A stretch of DNA of 64,000 bases from Geosiphon pyriformis (lineage: Eukaryota; Glomeromycota; Glomeromycetes; Archaeosporales; Geosiphonaceae). Below, one piece after another: positions 19,251-30,747 of this stretch (its first letter is position 1; every line of letters begins with the position of its first letter). The position numbers and the translations under genes were made by a program. Where the stretch lies: assembly GCA_016748015.1 (NCBI GenBank), contig JAAOMT010000675.1, positions 427,341-491,340 of the forward strand, in the 5' to 3' direction. The notes beneath the pieces are model-generated. The model was not told the origin of the DNA and did no database searches. It saw nothing but the letters and a program-made list of their open reading frames with translations.

Positions 19251-19690
19251 AGCAAGAAGCTTTTGATACATTAAGAAAAAAGCTTATTTAAGCTCCAATA
19301 TTGATCTATCCAGATCATAATAAGCCATTTATAATTACAACAAATATTTTGGGTCAAGCATTGAAAGCAATACTATCTCAGAAAAAACTGGATGGATGAG
19401 AACATCCAGTAGCTTATGCCAGCAGAAGCTTAAGTCCAGCTAAAAAAAACTATGAAACTCCAACACTAAAATACTTAGCTATCTATTGGGCTGTCATCAA
19501 ATAGAAAGAATACTTGAGTCAAAAGTTTGATGTTTACACTAATCATAAAAAATTGACTTCAATCCAAAAGCAAGAATTTGGAGATGATCATTATGTCAGA
19601 TAAAAAATAAAACTTTCACTATTTAATTATACAGTACATTACAAAAAAGAAAAAAAAATAAAAATACTGATGGTTTGTCAAGAATGAAAC
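19251..19690 (+). pseudogene. Element C RNase H relic
   Basis: Recognisable by ILIYPDHNKPFIITTN, HPVAYASRSLSPAKKNYETP, then FDVYTNHKKLTSI. The first catalytic Asp position (usual TDA) reads TTN and the later TDH reads TNH. Stops replace Gln (LIQAPIL), an Arg/Lys before EHPVAYAS, and Trp (VIKWKEYL). It is contiguous with RT, as in Ty3/gypsy pol. Confidence 0.75.
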
Positions 19691-19889
19691 AAATCTAAGA
19701 ACATTTCAACCCAAAAATATAACAAAAGATGAATACACAAAAATACTAACAATTCTAACACTATATAAATACTCAACAGTTTAAGGAAAAATTATCTTAA
19801 AAGGAACAAAACAACATAACATAACAATCAAAATATTTTATTAACCATCAAAATATACTTTACCAGAAGAACAAAAGAAATTCAGATCA

Positions 19890-20985
19890 ACCAACCAGAG
19901 TAATTACAGAACCAGAAAAAGAGATAATATTATTCAACATATACTCAGATCTAACAGCAGAACATTTTTACAAAGAAGCAATCATAGAAAGAACCAGAAA
20001 AAAATACTATTGGCCATCAATGTATCCAGATATCATCCAATATATTTAAAATTGTGATGTTTGTTAGAGAAAAGAAGGAATAAAACCCAATGAACCATTG
20101 AGACCAATTAAAATAGGACAACTATTTAATTATATTGGAATTGACTTAGTCAGACCACTAACAATCACTAACAGAGGCAACAGATATATTGCAATAGCCA
20201 TGAACTATCTCACTAAATGGCCAAAAGCAAAAGTCATTCAAAGAGCAGATGCAGAATTCACTGCCAAATTTATTCATCAAGATTTAATCTGTTGACATAG
20301 ATGTCTAAAAGAACTATTATCAGATCAAAAAACTCACTTTGTGAATAGAACATTGGCAAAATTAAGTCAAAAAATTGGGATAAAAAGACCATTATTATCA
20401 CCATACTATCCACAAACAAATGGGTTAGTTGAAAGATTTAACAGAACATTGTGTAAAACAATTGCCAAAATCAGCCAAAAAAACTAGGACAAATAGGATT
20501 TGTTTATACCATTAGTATTATTTGCTTACTAAACAATGAAACAAAACACTACACAAGCAACACTATTTGAATTAGTATATGGTAAAACAGTAATATTATC
20601 AATTGAGATAGAAGTCAGCACATATTTAACTGAACCAATAACAGAAGACAATTTTCAAAGATCATTGTTAAAAAAAACATATGACTTAATGGAGACACTA
20701 GAAAACAAATGGCAAAGAGCAGCTAATAATATCCAAAAGTCATAAGAGAAACAAAAAAAAAGACATAATAACCAATTACCAAATAAACCAGTCGAATTCA
20801 GAATTAGAAACAAAGAACTTTTATATCATACCAAAACAGAAAAACAATGGAATAGAAAATTTGATCCCAAATAGAATGAACCATTTCACATAGAAGAAAT
20901 TCTAGGAAATGGAACTTATAAATTAAGGTTAAATAACAAAATTTTAACTAAAGCAGTACATAGAAATTGATTGAAACTATATTAA
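19890..20985 (+). pseudogene. Element C integrase relic
   Basis: Zinc-binding part: HFYKEAIIERTRKKYYW, then NCDVC. The core keeps the DDE triad: IGIDLVRPL, LLSDQKTHFVN and PQTNGLVERFNRTL. The C-terminal part holds FELVYGKTVILSIEI, then VEFRIRNKELLY, FHIEEILGNGTYKLRL and AVHRN. Stops fall where element A still has Gln (YVQNCNVCQ) and Trp (NKWDLF, TYWIMKQ). Open pieces are 20098-20295 and 20536-20745. Confidence 0.88.
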
Positions 20986-21167
20986 AATATAGCATCAGCA
21001 TTTACCAGTAATATTCTACAACTGAGAGCACAGAAAAAACTAGTCCAACCAGATGAGATTCCATGAGATTTAGAACCAATCATAATTATTGAACCAAACA
21101 CATAAAATTGAACAACCAAAAGAGTATATAAAAACATAATATATGTGACAAAAGCAATAAAAAGAAA

Positions 21168-21797
21168 ATGGAAATTACCAACAATATATACACACTAACA
21201 CAACAATTCTTTCAACTGATTTAACAACAAAATATGGAAATTACTATCAACCAACAAACCATTCAATACTGAGATACCAGAAAAATATGCCAATACAAAG
21301 TACAAAAGAAATCAGAAAGCACTATTAACAAAATAATTCTAAAAGTAAAATTGGCAATAGAAGAGCCAACAAGTGTCACTCCATATTAAGAAATAACTAA
21401 AAAAACTTGGAAGTAATGGATACAACAATTTCTAAAAAACTTTTGTTATTTTCACTTGAGACAACATCTAAATATTCACAACTTATATATGAATAAGACA
21501 AAGTGATTATTCAATCTAAAAATATTACAACAACTTGAACAATTTGTGAGAAAAAACAATCTAACCACACAAGCACAAGCCATTTATTAATTACAAATTG
21601 GATTTCAGAACTGACCTGAAATCTTATTCAATATAGCAATGGATTCTATTACTGTTAACCAAATAGGAAAAATAATCAATGCCCAATTTAAAGAATTACA
21701 GAACAAGATAACACAAGTAATTTTTGAAAAAAAAGTTCAAGAAATACTTAAAAATAGAGAATTAGAATTAGAAGATCTCAATGGAGCTCAATATTAA
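21168..21797 (+). pseudogene. Element C ORF3, downstream of integrase (about 209 codons, unknown product)
   Basis: A single frame starts at an ATG (MEITNNIYTLTQQFFQLI) and ends with LEDLNGAQY and TAA directly before the polypurine tract, interrupted by about nine stops. It is rich in Gln, Asn, Ile and Lys, with no signal peptide or membrane segment visible, so it does not look like a retroviral envelope despite that position. The late part (IGKIINAQFKELQNKITQ) may be a coiled coil. Its last codons are conserved in element B (6010-6078). I do not recognise the family. Confidence 0.55.
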
Positions 21798-21810
21798 AAA
21801 GAGTGAATAA

Positions 21811-22662
21811 TGTTACTATAGAATATAAGAAGTATATTAGCATAAATTAGCCAATCAGAAGTAGCCATAATAGATGTGGAATTTCAGAATTTCTCTCAAA
21901 AAAAATTGCACGATTCCAGAAATTTCAGGATTCTTGTATAAGAAATCACAGAATTCCAGAATTCTAGGATTTCTCTCAAAAAAATTGCAGAATTTTAAAA
22001 ATTCCAAGATTTCTGGTATAAAGAATTAAGGAATCTCAATTATGTATATATAGTGATAGCATCAGAATAAAAAAAGACAGACTTCTTAGTTTAGATTTGA
22101 TCTAAGCAATCTTTCCATTTACAAACATCAATAAATAATTATTCATTATTGTAATCTATTTCCTATTATCAACACTTTATATTGATAGTAATTGATACTT
22201 AACTATACTAGAACAATAGCTCTTGATTATGACTATTAATGAGATACTAATATTTATTGCCTTGGCTTATTTTTTTACTTTCTTTTATTTTCTTTTATTT
22301 TCTGTTATTATTTCTTTTTGTTTTACTAATTGATTAAAAATTAAAAAGTGCTGAGTTATTGACATCAAGAATAGTCTGGTAAAAGACTCCAAAGGAAGAG
22401 TATAAAGTTTAATAAATTAAGAATAGCTTATTAGAAGGACATCTTTGTCAGATTACTAACTATCACACTAAAAAAAAAATTTAACAGAATTGTAATTTTG
22501 AGAGACTACTAAAATACTATTAAATTTCTGTCTATTATACAAAAAACTCAACCAAAACCTTCAGATCATGGAAACCTTTAGAAACCAATATTATTAAATC
22601 AATTAAGCACCAAGTTACAGGTTTGTTATTTGATTTGAGACTCCAAATAATCAACTATAACA
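21811..22662 (+). repeat. 3' LTR of element C
   Basis: Starts TGTTACTATAGAATATAAG and ends CAACTATAACA, so it is better preserved at the ends than the 5' copy. About 21880-22030 is the degenerate AGAATTCC-like array. It is preceded by the decayed polypurine tract. Confidence 0.9.
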
Positions 22663-24120
22663 TTGGCTTTTAGCTTAGTTAATTCAAAATCTCAAACATA
22701 TGTAATTGTGTCTTAGAGTATTTAGAAATATAATGGATATACACATTGTACAGACCATAAATAAACTGATTCAAAATTTGTAATACTGTGAAATAATTAG
22801 TGTTAATAGCTTGAATTTAGCACAGATTTCTATAAAAACATTCTAAATAAATAGTAATTACTTCTATGTTACCTTGTTTAATAGTAGTAAATGCCATTTC
22901 TAAGTGATTAATGCTGTTATTATTGCTAAAGTATTTCAAAAATTTGGTTTTAAATGTATAAAGATAATAAGTTTATTGATTAAACTCTAATATTATGAAT
23001 TGATAATATCTTGCAAGAAGTATGAAATGGCTTGTAGAGTTCTGGCATTGTCCTAATTATTAATAGTAATTGTTTTTACTATATTATTTAGCCATGCTTG
23101 AGCATTGTCTTCTTTGCTATTAAATTTTTCTAATTTGGTAATTGGTAGATATTTTATTAGTGCTATGATTAGTTATTATTACAGTTGTAGTTAAAGTGGT
23201 TGTTGTGACAGTTGTTTTTGGTCAGCAATTGATGCAACTGGTAGTAGATCAATTATAATTACTGGAGGTAAGTTTTGAGAAACAATAAGAGTGGGGTTTA
23301 GATTGTTCTGATTTTGCTAAATTGGAATAATTAAAGTTTGTATTTCTGGGTTTTCTAAAATCAGGTTTTGATATTTCAATTTTTGATTATCATATTTCTT
23401 TTCTTTTGAGTTGGTTATTTTTCAAAAATTAGCAGCTCTAAAATTGGGTTAAGATGGCAGTAATTAAAATTCTGATGGTATTAGTAATCATGATTTAAAT
23501 TTTTTAAAAAAATTGCCATAAGTTCTTAATAAATTGGCTTTTTTTTGGTTGTTTTGAAATATTATTCTTGCTAATAGTGGTTTTGCAGTTAATGTAAATA
23601 CATTTGCTAATATTATGTTAATAGTATTTTCTGGTATGTAATTGTATTACAAATAAATAGATAAAATTATTCTGAATTTTTTCTATATAAGTGGTTGTAT
23701 TTTTCTTGGTGTTTTGTTGGTGTTTGTAAATTTTTTTTTTTTGTTTATAAAGATAATAGAAAATTTTTGTCTAATATGCTTTTCAATTTTCTTGTTGATT
23801 TCTGTGATTGTTAAAGTAAACAAATAATTTTGTAGAAGTGTAGTATTTTGAAGTAATTTATTATAGAAATTATTGAGTGTTGTTTCTGAATTTTTTTGGT
23901 CTTCTAAGTAATCCTTAATCTTTTCATTAACATAGAAGTTGAAAGTTGATTCTGCTGGACAATGATTACTTGTTAATCTTAGGTAAGTTTGATAGTATTG
24001 GAATAAAGCTTTTGTAAATTTTAAGTGGTTTGTTCTATTTTTTCTAATTCTGCTACTGTTTTGGATGATTATTGTTGGTGCTGGTTCTCTGTTAAATTAT
24101 ACTTTACAAAGAGCACCAAA
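22663..24120 (-). mobile_element. Element A 5' part: leader and most of gag
   Basis: The minus strand from 24113 down carries the primer site TTTGGTGCTC, then a badly decayed gag. Near the left end it reads TTIKQGNIEVITIYLECFYR, ILNQFIYGL and finally KLKA just before element C. It aligns with element C at 14875-15115. No open frame over 60 codons survives. Confidence 0.75.
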
Positions 24121-24993
24121 TGTTACAAATAATTATTTCGAATATAAAAACAAATAACAAATCTGTAACTTGATGCTTAATAGCTAGTTATATTAATAAT
24201 ATTTGAAGATTTTTATATCTAAAAGTTTTAAGTTAAAGTCTTTTGTATAATAAACAAAGATTTAATGGTTGTTTCGGTATTTTTTCAGAATAATTATTTT
24301 GTCAAATTTTTTTTTTCAGCATAGTGGCTGGTTTATTTTAGTGGTTATATTTTTTTGGTAAGCTATCTTTAAATTTTTACACTCTATACTCTTATTTCTG
24401 GATCTTTTACCAATCTATTTTTGATATTAATTACTTAGTACTTAATTTTTTTAATCAGTTAGTAAATCAACAAACAACAAAAAAAAATAAAAAAAAAATA
24501 AAAAAATAAGAAAAAAAAATAAGGTTTAGTATTTTGTTAATAGCTATAATCAAGAGTTATTGTTTTAGTATAGTTAAGTATTGGATATTATTAACATAAA
24601 GTATTAATAACAAATAAATGGTAAAAATTTTTAATTAAATAACAATAACATAAATTGGATAATAATAAGTATATTTATTAAATATTTTGGTAAATTCACT
24701 TCAGTTGATATTAACTATCTGTAAAGTAAAGATTAATTAATAGATAAAAAAAGAAATACTAAATTGAAACTAAGCTGAATACTTTTTTTGTTTCTAATAC
24801 TACTGCTTTATATACATAGTTGGTATTATATGAAATTCTTGAAATCTTGCAATTTTTTTAAAAGAATCTTGGTATTCTGAGATTCTGAAATTCTGCAATT
24901 TTTTTAGAAAAATCTTAGAATTCTTCTATTAGTATGCTTACTTTTGATTGGCTATTCTTTTAACTATAATATTTTTAATTTTTATGAGTAATA
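24121..24993 (-). repeat. 5' LTR of element A
   Basis: On the plus strand starts TGTTACAAATAATT next to the primer site and ends near GAGTAATA (decayed GTAACA), placed by alignment with the reverse complement of the element C LTR (shared TTGATTGGCTA block at 24941-24954). It belongs to the same LTR family as C and is more diverged. The right boundary is accurate to a few bases. The matching 3' LTR is outside the window. Confidence 0.75.
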
Positions 24994-25916
24994 ATACTTA
25001 TCATATTATAAGTATAAGTAAAAAAAAAGATATATTTTATAATAAAGATAGTACTTATTTTTAATTTTTGTCTATCCAAAACATAGAGTTCTATAAATCT
25101 ATTTTTAATTATATTGGCACAAACAGATTAAGAAATAGGATTTAAATATTGGAATATTTTGATTAATTTAGGGTCTTTTATTATAAAAATAGGTTACTAA
25201 TAGTTGGTAAGCTAAATATTAATTATGTTATAAAGTTTTTTATTATTAATGTTAATAGCAATTACTACAGAAAACTAAAGCAGTTTGTTAGTTAAATTGG
25301 TTAAAAATTATAAAAAAAATAACAATCTTATTTATTAAAATATTTTTTTAATTGACTTGTAATCTTTTTGAATATTTTGCTTTTTCTTATAATATTCTTC
25401 CATTGTAACATATACTATCTAGTAAAAAGTCTCTAAATAATACCATAAAAGTTTAATAGTGTCTATAATTCTATAAGAAAATGGTTTATGTATACATTTT
25501 AAGACAATATATTTAGCTGTTTTTTTTTTGTCTACTTAACCTTATTAAAATAGTCTTATATTTTATTTTAAAAATTATGTTTATCAAATATATTAATATT
25601 TAGACTATTTGAATTATTAAATTCTATTATTGCTAACAATAAATTCATTTTGATAAGTTAAAAAGTAGAGTTGTTATACATATATAGTTTTATATATTTT
25701 TTTAACTAATTATAGTAATTAAATAAAGTAATAATTAATAAACAAGTAGTTTAAGTTATATTTTTTTTAATTTCGTCAAACTTAAACAAGTTTGTAAACT
25801 TTGAACCAGATTTGAACTAAACATAAATTTGTCAAAAAAATTTAATACTAAACTTGAACTAAATCTACTTTAAAAAATTGGTTTAGTTCAAATTTAGTTT
25901 GTAATTTAAACTAAAC
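24994..25916. other. No gene seen; AT-rich spacer with a foldback
   Basis: I see no coding sequence. An imperfect inverted repeat pairs 25808-25822 (AGATTTGAACTAAAC) with 25881-25895 (14 of 15 bases), inside a stretch of repeated TTTAGTTCAA/AACTAAAC words (25770-25945). It may be a small foldback element. Confidence 0.5.
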
Positions 25917-26530
25917 TTGAACAACATTCAAAGTTTAGTTCAGTTTAATTTAATTGGAATCTTAGATGCCAAAATAGAACAAATAAATATTAAACTAATA
26001 TTTAATAGTAGATTAGTAAACAGCATAATTACAAAACAATTTATAAATCAATTAAGTTATCAAATAAATTATATAATTATTTTTAAAATAATTATTACAG
26101 ATAAAAATACCAAAACACTAATAAAAAAAATTGATTATTTTTTCTTTAAAATCAATAAAATTAAAATTTTAACTAAAATACTTATTATAAAAACTATTTA
26201 ATATTAAGTTTTTATAAAAAATAATTAGTTGACTAAAGCTTATACTATATTTCACTAGAATACTCAAGAATTTTAAATCATTTTTAATGAATAATATGCT
26301 AAAATACTTACTATGTGTAGACATTTTAAAACAGCAGTCTTAGAATAATCTCTAATTAAATTTAAAAAATCTATTTTTTAGCCAATCTTAAAAACTTATT
26401 AAGTTTTTTGGACTGATAATTTTATAATAAAGCTATTACTACCTTACACATAAGAAAAAAAAGACAAAAAAAAGGCTGATAAAAAATTATAGACATTAAT
26501 ATTAATCTATTTAATTCTAAATTAAAGAAA
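25917..26530 (+). pseudogene. Protease fossil of a fifth dUTPase-superfamily element
   Basis: The open piece 25917-26201 contains IEQINIKLIFNSRLVNSIIT, which aligns with LILDSGSTGSIVT of element B, then KQFINQLSYQ. After its stop the frame reads NN, a stop, LTKAYTIFH, a stop and NTQEF. In B these are NDWLTKANATLDWTTQEL, so both stops sit on Trp positions. Next come CRHFKTA (B: CGHFQKP) and LKTY, a stop and VFWTDN (B: IKTYQLSWADD). It is cut at about 26530 by the D-type LTR. Confidence 0.7.
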
Positions 26531-26534
26531 TTAA

Positions 26535-27492
26535 TTATATTAAAAATTTTTTGTCTCTTTTTTTGAATGTTATTGTTGTTGTTTTACTGTTAATTTCTGA
26601 TTATTAGAAGCTGTTAAATCTTTAATAACTGAATTTATTTTCAAATTATCTCTTATAATTTAAACTATTAGACTTATAAGTAGAATAACCAATTCTGTAT
26701 CAGTTATTTATATAGTTACTTTACAATAAAAGTTAACTCTTTTTTAGGAAATGTTTGTTTGAAAGTTTACTAAAATGGGTAGTTACTTTGCTGTGAAAGT
26801 CAACTTTTTTATAGAAATTTTATTTATAAGCTACCATAATATATATAATAAAAAAGAAAAAAAATATAAAAAAAAAAATTTTGTTAAAAGAATTGTCTTC
26901 TGTTTTAGGCCTAAAATTACTAATAAATTACGAAATTAGTAGGTAATTAATTTCAAAATATTAATTGAAATTCGGAAAATTTTAAAAAAATAATTATAAA
27001 TTTTGTTGTTTTTTAATATAATTTTTATTAGAGTAATTTGTATAAATTCTAAAAAAAATATTTCTAGCAATAATAATTCTAACTAAGATATATTTTGTTG
27101 AAAAAAAAGCTCTTTTTTTATACAATTTATTGTAGTATTATTCTATAAACCTGGATTTTTTTTTGCTATTATTTTGTTAAACTAAAAATATATTTTGACA
27201 AACTACAAGTTATTTTTATGAATTGTTAAGTATTTTAATAAACTATTAATTATTTCAGCAAATTTTTACAAATTTGGCAAATTCTTAAATATTATATAGT
27301 TTAAAATATTATGTAATTTATTTATTACAATTTATGTATTTGTATAAATTAGATTATTAATTGAATATTAATTTAGAATATTTGATAAGATAATAAGTAA
27401 TAAATTAAATTAAAAATATATACTAATTAATAATAAAAATTATAAGAATAATTTATGTTAATTAATATCTCAAATTTTTATTAATTACAACA
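26535..27492. repeat. Solo or orphan D-type LTR
   Basis: Aligns along most of its length with 204-1154 (for example GAATAACCAATTCTGTATCAG against GAATAACCAATTTTATGCCAG). It ends AATTACAACA where the D LTR ends CTGGTAACA. No primer-site motif precedes it, so it may be a solo LTR inserted into the protease fossil. It is heavily AT-drifted; boundaries are approximate. Confidence 0.6.
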
Positions 27493-28879
27493 TATTATAT
27501 AAAGTGGCTTAATATTATATAATAAATATTTGAAAAAGAAATAAATATTTTATTATATACTAAAATAACATAATTAAAAAGTTTTAATAATAATGACAAA
27601 ATTAACACATTTTTTCTAACCAGTTAATTTTTTATATTTAATTTTAGTAGCTTTTTTTATAGTACTATTGTTAAGTATTCTTAAATAAATCAAAGTTTTG
27701 CTCTTAATATTTATAATATATTCCAAATTTATAATTTTATGAAAATTTATTATTTTATTAAATGTACAAAAATTTTTATATACAAATATTATCAATTTGA
27801 TTTTTTTATTTCAAAAAAATTTAAGTAATAATATTTAATAAATCTTATTATTTGTTGTTTTAAAAATCTAATAATTGTAATTTTATTTATTTTGATCAAA
27901 AGTAATAATATATATTCCTTTTTTTTTATTTTTAGCTATTAACCAAAATTGATTTATAAACTTTTATTCTTTTTTTTTATAATCATAAAATAAAATATTT
28001 TTATTTTTGTTATTAAGTTTAATAAATTATATTGGTATATTGGCATTTTTTTATTTATACAAAATTTAAATAAAAAAAAACTTTTAATAATATTTAAATC
28101 TAATATTAAGAAAAATTATTTTAAAAAAAAGTTTAATTATTTGGTTTTTGTTATTTTGTATTTTATTATTACTATTATATACTAATAAGTTTTATTCTTA
28201 AGAATATATCTGTTAAATAAAATATAATAATTAGAAAATATTTGAAATTAAAACTGGTTTTTTTAAAAACTTTTTTAATAAGATTGTTTATTATATTATA
28301 TTATGTAATTAAAATTATTTACACAAATACAATTGGTTTTCTGATTTATTATATTAATACTATAATATATTATTATAAAACTGTTTTTTTAATATGTTTA
28401 ATACTTAAAATTCTAATTTAAATTATGATTAATTTTTTGTAAATTTTTTGCTTTTAATTATTTAATATTATTATTATTATAATAAAGAGTTTTTTATTAA
28501 AAATTATTAAAATAGTTTTTTTATTTTTATGTTGTATTATATATAATATACTTTAAAAACTAATTTTAAATTTTGTTTGTTGTTTTTAAAAATTTTTTGA
28601 AATTAATTTTGTAATTGTTTAAAGTATTTTTTTAATCTAAAAATATAAAATATTAATAAAAATTAATTTTTAAATAAGTTTAATTAATAAACAATAATTT
28701 TGTTTAATAATAGTTTTATAATAAAAATTTAACTTTTAATTAAATATTTATTTTAAAATAATTTTGGATTTTTAAATTTTAACTTAAAATTAAAAATGTT
28801 TTTTCTCAATATTAAAATTATTATATATATATATATATATTTATAACATTTATTATCTGATGTAAATGAAGTATCAATT
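27493..28879. other. No gene seen; extremely AT-rich spacer
   Basis: Almost pure A/T with homopolymer runs and a TATATA run near 28825-28840. No ORF over 60 codons and no recognisable repeat termini. Confidence 0.6.
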
Positions 28880-29876
28880 ATGGAGCTATCTTGGAAAGAT
28901 CTTTTAACCAGTCAGGTGATTAGTGATGAATCCGAATTTGTAAGAAAACTACCAGAAAATTTAAAAAAAAGATTTATGGTTAAGAATTATATATGTTTTC
29001 GGCTATGCTTTATTAACAATTTTAATGATATATAATTTGCATTAAAAACCTATCCGTAAAATGATACTTACATCTATGTCAATGGTTCAAGAAATGTATA
29101 GAGAATTTGTACTAGGTTTTAAAAAGCATGAAATTAAGATAAAACTAGCTAAATTAATACATGATGAGACTTGGAAAGAATCGAAAAAAGATATCAAATG
29201 CATGGTTGAAGAAATTTTTAATGTTTTGAAAGATATTTGGAATAATTCAGCATTCAGCCTGGAATTTGCAAAAACTTTAAATGAAAGGATGTATTAATCA
29301 ACTGTTATAGTATTTGTCATCTGAGTGTCATTGAAAAATCTTTCTTTTGGAGACTTTTTTTTTATTAGTACATCAGAAAAGCAAAGTATTACAAGTATTG
29401 ATAAAAAGGGAGAAGATTACATGAGAAGACATTCAGATATTATGCTTAAAGTCAAATATTTGGAGACAGTTTTTGAATTTATGTATGTAGAATGCTCTCG
29501 ATTAATTTGTACTTCACAAAAAAAAACTGATAATAAAATTAAGTTATGGCGAGAGACTAATAATGAACTATATTGGATATGCCAAAGTCTTAAACCAAAT
29601 AAAGATCAGTTTGGTGTTGTAAATATACAAGTAGCAGATAATGTATTGTATTTGAATTTTTTTTTATGAGATATGGTTAATATACACTGATATTTCTATT
29701 TACAATTTGCTGAGATTTTTGTACAATTTTCAGAAGAAGCTGTTGTAACTAAATTTATAGAAACTTTGTTACTTTTATATAATATAGTAATTACTAATTT
29801 ATTCCTATTGTATCATGTATTTGTTTCCTTATTGAAAACACAAATGGAAGGAAGTACAACAGTTTCTACTCCATAA
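28880..29876 (+). pseudogene. Decayed gene of an orphan multicopy-type family
   Basis: An ATG at 28880 opens MELSWKDLLTSQVISDESEF. The reading continues in pieces: 29061-29297 (78 codons, helical and charged), 29325-29669 (114 codons, with CSRLICTSQKKTDN and KLWRETNNELYWICQSLKP) and a last frame-shifted part ending MEGSTTVSTP at 29876. The break at 29663-29668 is a T-run frameshift (LNFFL-stop). From memory it resembles a large, uncharacterised arbuscular-mycorrhizal family with KLWRE...LYW and QFG...VA motifs; I cannot name a function. Base composition is richer in G/C than its surroundings, consistent with a former gene. Confidence 0.55.
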
Positions 29877-30297
29877 CATTATTAGATTTTGTTATATTTA
29901 TTTTATTTTATATGTATTTTATTTTTATATTAATAAACATGGTTTTGAAGATCATTTTTTAAACAATCATTGTATGTTATTTACCAGATATATAATATGA
30001 TTTCTATGCTTTTTTTTAACATGAAAGTAAATACTATTTTTTTTTTATATAACAAGATCATTTATGTAAATAAGTAAAATTTAGCTTTAAGAATAAAATC
30101 CTAATAGCTTATTGAAAAACATTATTTTGTCTTTTTTTTCCAATTAATAATATATCATAAATCTTTTTTTATTTTTTATATAAGTATGTTATAAGAAAAC
30201 TATTATGTAGTGCTTACTATAATAAAAAATGTAGACTTAATAAAAAACAAAATCAATATTATTGATAAAACAAAATAAACATATATCTATATTACTA
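29877..30297. other. No gene seen
   Basis: AT-rich spacer. A T tract (about 30297-30310) at its right edge may be the poly(A) end of the LINE that lies on the minus strand. Confidence 0.5.
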
Positions 30298-30427
30298 TTT
30301 TTTTTTTTTTATTGTTTAATGAGTGAAATCCAAACATTACCTAGTATAATACATTATAAGAGATTTAAACTAGGCATGAATCATGCATTTTTTACATGTA
30401 ACTAGCCATTCAGGCCAATCAGAACTA

Positions 30428-30744
30428 CACTAAGCATCTATAATAACTGATACAGAATCCCCAATACCTGAAAAAAATAAACAAGATGCATGAAAACCAA
30501 AGCTAATGTTAAAATTCTCTGCAATACCCAACATCTTTATCACCCCTGCAAAGAATAATGAAGAAAGACCATGCACTAGGCCAGGAACAGAGCCATCTTT
30601 AGGAATCAGACTATGCTTCTCTATTAAAACATGGTGACTCGCACGAACCAGCCAAACCTCATCCCTAAAAGCAAGACAAAAATTTTGCACAAATTCTACT
30701 ACCCTTTGACAAGCAATCTTTGAGTCCCTGAAAACCAAAACCAC
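30428..30744 (-). pseudogene. LINE ORF2 C-terminal tail
   Basis: A 104-codon open piece with LVRASHHVLIEKHSLIPKDG and FGFHASCLFFSGIGDSVSVI. It overlaps the end of the RNase H piece in another frame, so a frameshift separates them. It reads on past a stop to SDWPEWLVTCKKC. The family role is unknown; a tail like this after RNase H is seen in related copies (from memory). Confidence 0.6.
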
Positions 30745-30747
30745 TTC

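Larger units (their letters stand above)
12809..22662 (+). mobile_element. Element C: full-length but dead dUTPase-bearing Ty3/gypsy-like element
   Basis: Bounded by LTRs 12809-13646 and 21811-22662. Internal order: gag, CCHC, protease, Cys-rich domain, dUTPase, linker, RT, RNase H, integrase, ORF3, then a decayed polypurine tract. It sits in the gag of element A in the opposite orientation. The 4-bp flanks ttag (12805-12808) and ttgg (22663-22666) are the target duplication with one transition; removing C restores the A frame (KANY). Dozens of in-frame stops are present. CpG is nearly absent along its length. Confidence 0.9.

Noticed and set aside
8110-20985. Reassigned genetic code (stop codons read as Gln)
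   Set aside because: TAA and TAG fall at Gln sites, but TGA also falls at Trp and Arg sites, sister copies have CAA at the same codons, and the intact genes at 45-64 kb end with ordinary stops. Mutation explains it better.
21168-21797. Envelope gene of an errantivirus-like element
   Set aside because: The position fits, but no signal peptide, transmembrane segment or Cys pattern is visible.
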